DNA of 64,000 bases. Source: Acanthaster planci (Eukaryota > Echinodermata > Asteroidea > Valvatida > Acanthasteridae). The stretch lies in NCBI RefSeq assembly GCF_001949145.1, contig NW_019091361.1, forward strand, positions 1,066,003 through 1,130,002, written 5' to 3'. Under the pieces are notes generated by a model. It had not been told where the DNA came from, did no database searches, and saw nothing but the letters and a program-made list of their open reading frames with translations. A program made the position numbers and the translations under genes. Below, piece by piece: positions 13,701 through 22,700 of this stretch; position 1 is the first letter of the stretch, and each line of letters begins with the position of its first letter.

Positions 13701-16700
13701 GGACAAGATTATTGTGACAGAACTATCACAAAATTGCATAAAAAATGTCGACATTGTGTGTTCAGGTATAAATACAAAGTTGGAATGAAAAATCGAGGGC
13801 ACTTTTTGATCTTTTCTCAACCAAAAAGCACTTTAATAGCTGCCGGTATCTGTCTCAAACTGTTTCATTCACGTTAGGTGATAAGAGAAGAAAGCTTCAT
13901 TCCTGTACGTGTCCAGCATGGTGCCGCAGTACCAGAATTATCGCCTTCATGAACTGTACTCAAACGGCAAAATTTTGGCTTGAGTGTGTAATCTATTTGT
14001 AAATGACCTTTATGCCTAGACATGTGCACCCCAAGTCCTTGCAACAGTGGAGTGTGCCAGCAAGTAGCCGGTGACCCTAACTACACCTGTACCTGCAATG
14101 CTGGATATAGCGGCTCTCACTGTGACATACAAGGTAAAAAAAAAAACTGGTTATGAACTTGAAGAGGATCAAGGTAGAATCGGCCTGACCAAAATTGGGT
14201 CTGGGTTGAGACAGGGACAGAGGGGAAATAGATTTGGGTTTAGAATTGGGTCAGGTTAGAAATAGTGTCAGGGCAGAAATAGGGTTGGGGAGGGAGGAAA
14301 GGATCAGGGTTGAATCTGTCTCTCTCAAATAGGATTAACGTTCAGTAAGCCAGTTAAATCTAAATGGGTTCAAGGAAGCATTTAACATCAATGGGACTGA
14401 GGCAAAATGTGCNNNNNNNNNNNNNNNNNNNNNNNNNNNNNNNNNNNNNNNNNNNNNNNNNNNNNNNNNNNNNNNNNNNNNNNNNNNNNNNNNNNNNNNN
14501 NNNNNNNNNNNNNNNNNNNNNNNNNNNNNNNNNNNNNNNNNNNNNNNNNNNNNNNNNNNNNNNNNNNNNNNNNNNNNNNNNNNNNNNNNNNNNNNNNNNN
14601 NNNNNNNNNNNNNNNNNNNNNNNNNNNNNNNNNNNNNNNNNNNNNNNNNNNNNNNNNNNNNNNNNNNNNNNNNNNNNNNNNNNNNNNNNNNNNNNNNNNN
14701 NNNNNNNNNNNNNNNNNNNNNNNNNNNNNNNNNNNNNNNNNNNNNNNNNNNNNNNNNNNNNNNNNNNNNNNNNNNNNNNNNNNNNNNNNNNNNNNNNNNN
14801 NNNNNNNNNNNNNNNNNNNNNNNNNNNNNNNNNNNNNNNNNNNNNNNNNNNNNNNNNNNNNNNNNNNNNNNNNNNNNNNNNNNNNNNNNNNNNNNNNNNN
14901 NNNNNNNNNNNNNNNNNNNNNNNNNNNNNNNNNNNNNNNNNNNNNNNNNNNNNNNNNNNNNNNNNCACACTGGGACCAAGGCAAAATGTGCAACACTGAA
15001 ATAGGATCAAGGTAAAATGTGCCACACTGAAATAGGAGCAAGGCAAAATGTGCCACACTGAAATAGGAGCAAGGCAAAATGTGCCACACTGAAATAGGAG
15101 CAAGGCAAAATGTGCCACACTGAAATAGGAGCAAGGCAAAATGTGCCACACTGAAATAGGAGCAAGGCAAAATGTGCCACACTGGGACCAAGGCAAAATG
15201 TGCAACACTGAAATAGGATCAAGGCAAAATGTGCCACACTGCAACTGAAGGTCGAAGTAGAGTATGTCTTACTTGAACAGGATCAAACTAAAGACCAGTG
15301 TCCCTATGAATGTTTGAGTCTACTCATGCTATTTTCTTGGATGTTAAAGGCTCACACTGTAGTAACTATGGGAATCCCATTATCTCCATATCCTACAAAT
15401 TATCAGGGCCTCAGAATTTTTAAAAGATTGTACTGGTAATAAACACCCATATTCTTCCACTTCAAAGACTGTCAAGTGTCAAAAAGCACATTGTGACAGA
15501 GAACACCCTCAACTAAGCAGGCTTAGTCCAGCTTCTGTTTGTACAACATAGTTGAATCTATGGTCTTGCACTGATATATATCTTCTCCAGTTTAAGTACG
15601 TTACTGCTTTCTTATTCATAATAAATACACTCGATTGATAAACAGGGTTTTTTGGCTGAGGTTCAAAATGCAACTGCATAAATACAAGTATCTGCATGCT
15701 CACTTCTGCACTTCACCGGAGATATAGTTTCCAAGATTTGGTGACTTTAACTTTCGTGTACACCCTCCTACTTATTTCTTAAAGCTTTGTGCAACCCAAA
15801 TCCCTGTGTCAATGGGATCTGCAGTCAGAATGATGAGACACTAACCTACTCCTGCCAATGTGATGTTGGCTTCATGGGAGAAAACTGCGACCAACAAAGG
15901 GAGGGTATGTACCAGAACTACCTACAATGGTGTTATTGATCTGGGAGAAAATTGACATTTAAGCCTGCTGGGAAGGTTGGGGGGGATGCCAGAGGGAGGC
16001 TGCAGCTTGCCGATATTGAAGATGAAAAAAGTCAGCTTAAGATACTGAAATATAAGCCAAAGCACTCTCGCTAAAACGGTCTGAAGCACCTGACACCCAA
16101 AAATGAATAATGCATGATTAATATTCATTACTCAAGAGGAAAAGAAATTGACTAGGTTTATGTTTATCAAGATTCTGAATGTAAAACTTTCAAGAAAAGC
16201 TGCTTTAGAGCTTCTGATATGCTGCATTGCCCAGAGCCCCTCATATTAGCCTGGGACCATTAAAGCTCACTTTCTTTCTAAGAGTGCCCATTCTGAGATT
16301 TTTATTGCAGCAAAGTTTAAAGAGTCTCTCTCCCTTTGTTTGTTAGCGCCAACACCAGAGAAATCGCACAGCTAATGCTCTTACCTTGTCATTAGCTGGG
16401 ACAGCCAAGGTTGTCAAATTTATTAATGTATGGTCTCTTATGTCTTGTGTTTACCAAACTCAGCTCCATGCGAGTCAAGTCCCTGCCGGAATGGTGGAAT
16501 ATGCCAGCCCAAGCCAGATGGGTTGACCTTTGACTGCTTCTGCCTGTCAGGATACCAGGGCACCCTGTGCGGGGAAGGTAAGTACTCCATCACAACTCTC
16601 AAACACCATATTTCATCAACATGTTGTGGGATCAACATTAATAAAATGTTGAGATACAGTGCCTGTGTTCTCCAAATTCCACATTCAAATGTGGCAGGCA

Positions 16701-19700
16701 CTGGACGGAGCAGTCGGAGCGTACTTGTGCTCCTCCCCCATTTTTTAGTTCAGGTAAAGTGCATTTCTTGGCATCCTAGAAATTGATTTTTTTTTTCAGA
16801 GACAATTTTTTTTGGTAAAGATAATTAAGATGGAATATTCCAGAATGTAAATTTTGCGCCCCAAATTTTACATTTTCAAGCTTGCTGGCCAGACATGAAA
16901 GCTTTGTGGCTACTTTTTAAATACAGTGGGAGACTAGCAGAACTTGGTGGGACTGTATATATAGTCTGGAGCATGCTGCATCACCATACAAGTGTAGATA
17001 TGAAATGGCATTTACAATTGTTACAGGAGTCAGTCTGCCCTTTAGGTTGTCATGTCTTATTTATTCGTGTTTTCTCTACACTCTGTAGAAATTTTGGCAC
17101 CATCTGAAGGTTGAAAATATGACCAGTCATATTGCTTGTTGCAATTTAGATTGAAATGACGTACTGTGTTTACAAAAGCACAGCAGTACAGTTTTCAGAT
17201 ATCATCTATTGTTAACTTGTCTGTAATGTCTGATGAAAAAATTCCTTACTTTTCTATTGTTTAATGTGTCAGTGGTTTGTCTTTGTTTCAGCTGTAATTC
17301 CCATCTTCCAGAACTGTCCGGAGAACCAGATTCTCACCTTTCCTCTAGACCCGGGTCAGAGCTCGGCAAACATCATGCTGTCTCTTGAGGCGACCGTGCC
17401 TGGGGTACCGGCAGCTCCCACCGTAGAGGTTGTTACTGGGCCCAGCATCCCGGGCACTGTGCCTTACACCGAGGAATACAGGGTCGGGAAGGTGGTTGTG
17501 ATGAGAGCCCAGAGTGCAACCGAGGCCACAGCCGAGTGTACTTTCGTCCTCAGGATGATAGGTTGGTTGCAGAGACAGAATTTTCACGTCGCTGTTGACT
17601 GTTTCTTTCCTTCCATAGTGTCTCTGGCTTGAGAATAAAATACTGCATGGTCACAAAAAAGGATGACCAGAGAAAAAACTTCTGAAATTGTTAAAGGAAT
17701 ATTTATACCCAATCCTAGCACAGTGTTTTAGATGTGAAAAGTGCAGGTTGTACCTGAAAAATGCAGCTGTGATTTGTGTTTTGAAATGTTAGGGTATAAT
17801 AGGGTCTATGATACGGGCAATATTTGGGTTTCCTAGATCAGAGGTAAGTGTGGGTATAAAGGAATACAATCCAGAGCAAGTTTTAAATTATTTGAGGCAA
17901 TCAAGTTTTAATAGGGTTAAGGCACATGTACTTTTGTGCATGTGTTGTTTTGTTGTAGTCAAGTCCATGAAGGTTCTTGGAGATAACTTTATCAGACCAA
18001 CATCAGTTACCAAGTTACCCAAGTCATGAGGAACTTTGATAAATCATTCCTCAGTCATTGTTCATCTCATTGCTCGCAGCTTGGCTTGAGACAGAACTTG
18101 TGACTGGACTTGTGGTAGGACTTGGGTCAGACTCAAAAGACTCAACTACAGTGGAAGTCCTTCCCAATTTCAGTATCGGTCATTATTCCACTTACTACAG
18201 TCATTCAAGTCATACAAGCTTTTCAGACAACAAAATGTGAGCCACAACACTTTGTCGTTGTTCATCCCTTTGCATGTGGCTGGACTTAATAATAAGCATT
18301 TTGCGAGTTAACTTTGACCCAAATCTGGTACACTTAGTTCTTTAAATTCACATGAACATAACAACTTGAATCCTCCTTACTTAAACCACTGTTGCTATAC
18401 CTCGTGATTCGGGGTAAGCTTTTGCTTAGTTGCATAAAAGACGCCTTGCAACAATACACTGGTCGCAATGGATAAGAACAGCACAAAGGAACCAGTTCAT
18501 TCCAGAGATGGTTGTCGCTATGCAAAAGCTTGCCCCGAATCACAAGGTATAGCAACAGTGTATTTAGTCTGGGGAATTCAAATTGTTATGTTTATGTGCA
18601 CTCAGATAAGTCTGGGCACCAGATTTTATTCAAATTTAACTTGCAAATGGCTTATTGAATGTGCCATTTCCATACAAATGATCGAAGGTACCGTACAAGT
18701 ACAACAGGAAATGTCACCGCACTAGTACCCAACCTGCAGTGCGGGAATGTGTCTGTCCCGCCAACAGGAAGAATAATTTTATCTAGATCTAGCCCTGCTG
18801 GCATCGGTGATGTCTCGATCTTTCCAAGGAAAGATGCCTCTAATCATACCTACTCTATAAGAAAGTTAACTACCAGATCCCCATGGTGACACTAAAAATT
18901 AGGAAAAACACAATGGAACCTATATTAAAGCTAAAAATAAAAAACCTACTGCATGAAACGGATAAATCCTACTGGACAAACCCATTAAAAATCGCATATC
19001 TTGCATTTTTGAGAAGGCACTGCTAGACTTGGAGAAGCACTTTGTATTTACATGTATGTACACTTGAGTTGTGACTGTTAACAATAAACTATGATCACTA
19101 GTAGTTATTGAATTGAATCAGCTGAAAGTTTTGGGGGACTTTCTTAACCAGATGAAGAGCCACCTGTGGTAGTCTGTCCCGAGGACATCACTAAATTCAC
19201 CTATGGGTCCTCGGAAGCTGTAGAGTGGCCTCCTGCCACAGCCGTCGACAATCTGGCACAGTCCTCAGACATGACAATATCATACAGCATGGACAGTGGT
19301 TCGTTCTTCCTATCAAGTGAGGAGGAATCGCCCAACACCATTGAGGTGACAGCGGTGGACACCTTTGACAATGTTGCCAGGTGCCAGTTTGACGTCACGG
19401 TTGTGAAGATACCCAGTAAGTACAGCCATTCTTCAAACTTCGTATTTTCATTCTGAAATGGTAACAAGATGTCAACTACACTAGGGTTTGATGCAAGTAA
19501 ATAATACATTTTACAAGAAATTGGATTCTTTCAGTTCTGTTGTTTGATAATGCCTCAGTCATGTAGGGGGGAAGAATGCCATTTGACAGAATTTATGGAG
19601 TCTCTCTGAAAATCAATAAAAAATCAAGAGCAAATGAGATGTTGGTGCACAGTGTAGCTGCACACAAAAGGAATAAACTTATCCAACTTATTTTATTACA

Positions 19701-22700
19701 CATGTTGACAGCGTTGTATATCGTACTACAACTTGCCTTTCCAGGTTATCCATGAAGCATTCTGTTTTTTTGCAAGGCAAAGCAGAGAGAAAAGACAATG
19801 CTCCATGGATCATGAACGAAGGCTAGTTTTACTAGTTTGCTACACTGCAAGAAAAAGCAGTTGATATCTGTTTTATCCGCCCCAAGGTGAAATACACCCC
19901 CAATTGGCAAAAGAAAGACAAGTGGTTACCAGGGGATTCTTGTATGCGTTCTGCGCGTACACAAAGACCATACATGCCGGAGTAAAGACCATACATGCCG
20001 GAGTAAAGACCATACATGCCGGAGTAAATTAGTTACGCGTACTCAGTATTCTTCGCGTGAAACGTGCATTTACTTGCGCACCTTATGATGTGCTTATTTG
20101 GTGAGTACCAAAAAAACATGCGATCTTTTGTTCCGCTCGGAGGGGATAACACTTCTCCCACAGATTTTTTTTCAATAAGCAGAAATTGATTATTTCCATC
20201 TAAATACAATTAAAAGCTATATTCATATATGTGTGTATATGTGAATACACAATTTGTTGAAAATTCTCAAGCACTTTTCAAAAGCACCTCCTCACAATAT
20301 GGTTTTTATCTAGCTCTGTAGCTTTAGCACTTTGGACTATATGCACACTAGTGCGCACCTCTGCACACAATATATATTGGTTGTTATGTGTGAAGTACTT
20401 TGGTTGGGTCAGGAATAGTACTTTTTGGTCGCTATGGGTATAGTTCTTTTGGCTGTGCACAGGAAGGTGGCAAACATAGTGAATGCGGTAGGACTAGCCA
20501 GTCAAGATGCAAAATCTGTGGGCAAAGTGTTAAAATGTTGATTGCTTGTCTCTCTACAGATGCCCCTCCCCCTGTCTTCACCGGTTGCCGAGAGGGGGAG
20601 ACACTGTCCTACCAGGTGCGCAATAACACGGACGTGGCCTACGTCAGCCTGAACTTGCAGGCCAAGGACTCCAGCCAGCAGCCTGCCATTGTCAGTCAGC
20701 TAGAGGGGCCATCAGTGGATCTCCCAGGGGACATCCGCTACACCGAGGGGTACCGGCAGGGGCAAAGGTTTGTCTTCACGGCATTGGACCCAGTGACACA
20801 ACTGACGGCCAACTGCACGTTCTGGATCAAGATTGTGGGTGGGTCAATCTGCATTAACTTTAATAAGAGAGTGCGTGTGAATTAGGCCTCTGTAGGTTTT
20901 GGTTAGGGTTTCCTGTTGTATCTGTTTAAGTTGTTCTTTATTTTGGGGCTCAAACTATTTAAGTAATATGACATGACTTTTGGGTGCGGCACTCTGAAAA
21001 ACAAAGTTTTGATGTTAAATTGCCGTCAACTTTGTTAAAGTGAAGGCTAGTTCATCCTTGGCGTAGAAGCGAATGCTAAAAAAAATTTGTGACACAAATA
21101 TGATTAGTGTTTCAAAATTCCAAGAAGTCAACACATTTCCATGCTCTCATGTTTTGCCTGAAATGATTCAGGTTTGCACGTTTTTTTCACAGACTTTGTG
21201 TTCATGTCCTCCTCATTCCTCTGTTCATTTTGAATTCAAGTTTGCATCCATCATGCAGTGCTGCTCCTGCTTCAATGCTTTGACTTTGTCTCTTCAGACA
21301 AACAGCCCCCCACCGTCAGATGTCCGTCAAATGTTATCGAAAGGACCACAGCCAACACCAAGGCCATTTTCTGGCCGCCGGTTGACGTTGAAGACAACCT
21401 GCCTCTCCCCGACGAAAACACTGTGGCCTATGACCAAAAGAACGGCACAGTGTTCGATGCCACCAGGAATGGTTTGTCTCAAATTGTCACAGTGACGGCC
21501 ATTGATTCTTTCGGCAATAGCGGGAGTTGCCAGTTCTCTGTCACCCTCTACAAATTTGGTGAGTAAATATATTCCACCCTGAATTGTACAATGCAACTTC
21601 AATCCATCCTATTCTTCAGAGGTTTTTAGCATTGAGAGACTTTGCTCCATGAAGAGTCGTCTACAGCAAGGAGAAGGGAAAAGACCCACGTATCCTTTTT
21701 AAAGCTGCTCTAAACCAAATTAATCAAATGCAAACATTAATGGAATGAAAGAAATACAGCCTGAAAAAAAATTCTGAAGTAGAGAGTTTCCACTCCAGAC
21801 ATCCCGGAGGTAGAAGTAAAAACAAATGAGCCAATAATATCACCCAAAATCACTGACCAAAAATGACAAAACCACCTTCAGAGCCACTCTGTGATGTGTT
21901 TTAAAAAATTTCAATTTTTAAACGCACTGCAGAACATCTATTACTCTTGGTTTCTAATTTCATTTTTTCCCCCTTTATCCACCACAGATGTTGTGTGTCC
22001 CGAGTTTCCAGTCATGACCAATGGAGCGGGAGATTGTGCTATCGCTCCAGATGGTAAAATGGAGTGCAGAATAGTGTGTGATTCGGGATATGAGTACGCT
22101 CCCACAGACAACCGATTCAAGTGTGAGATAACCAGCACCAAGGCGTTCTGGCAGCCAACGCCAAACCCAAACGCATGCATGCGTAAGTTACCACAATTAT
22201 TGTCTTGAAGGAGGACATGCAGTTTGATTTGATGAATTTTCTTGAATCAATGTTTCTGCGTGTGATACCTTCAGATTTAGAGTTGCAGTGGAATGTAGGT
22301 ACTTTGAAGACAACTTGTGTGTTAATTGTCATTTTACTGTAATTCAGGCAGGATTCTAGGACTGCATCCGAATTCATATGTCTTTGAGCTAGGTTTAGGC
22401 CTTTGCACATTGTAAATATACGTTGACGACAGATGAAGCATATCTTTGGAAGCTCTAGGAAAATGATCCCCTAGCAGGTAATCAAAAATATTGCTAACTT
22501 TACTTTTTATTGGCAGGTCCAACGGCGGGCACCGCCATCAGCAAGACGGTTACAGCTGTTTTTCCCTTTGATGCCAACGTCTGTGATGTCACAAACCTTG
22601 TCTTTGTGTCCAACATTCAGACCAGCATACAGTCCAGCCTGCGGGAGGCAGACCTGTGCCAGAAGGGCGTGGCCCAGGCCTGCACGCCCGACAGCGTCCA

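Noticed and set aside
14335-15244. Several long open frames of 200-294 codons on both strands
   Set aside because: They run through the N gap and the 31-bp array. The period is not a multiple of 3 and lacks stops in several frames, so the openness is an artefact.
18468-18889. Two overlapping plus-strand frames in the HYR intron
   Set aside because: They overlap or abut the large inverted repeat and show no domain or splice logic compatible with phase 1 exons.
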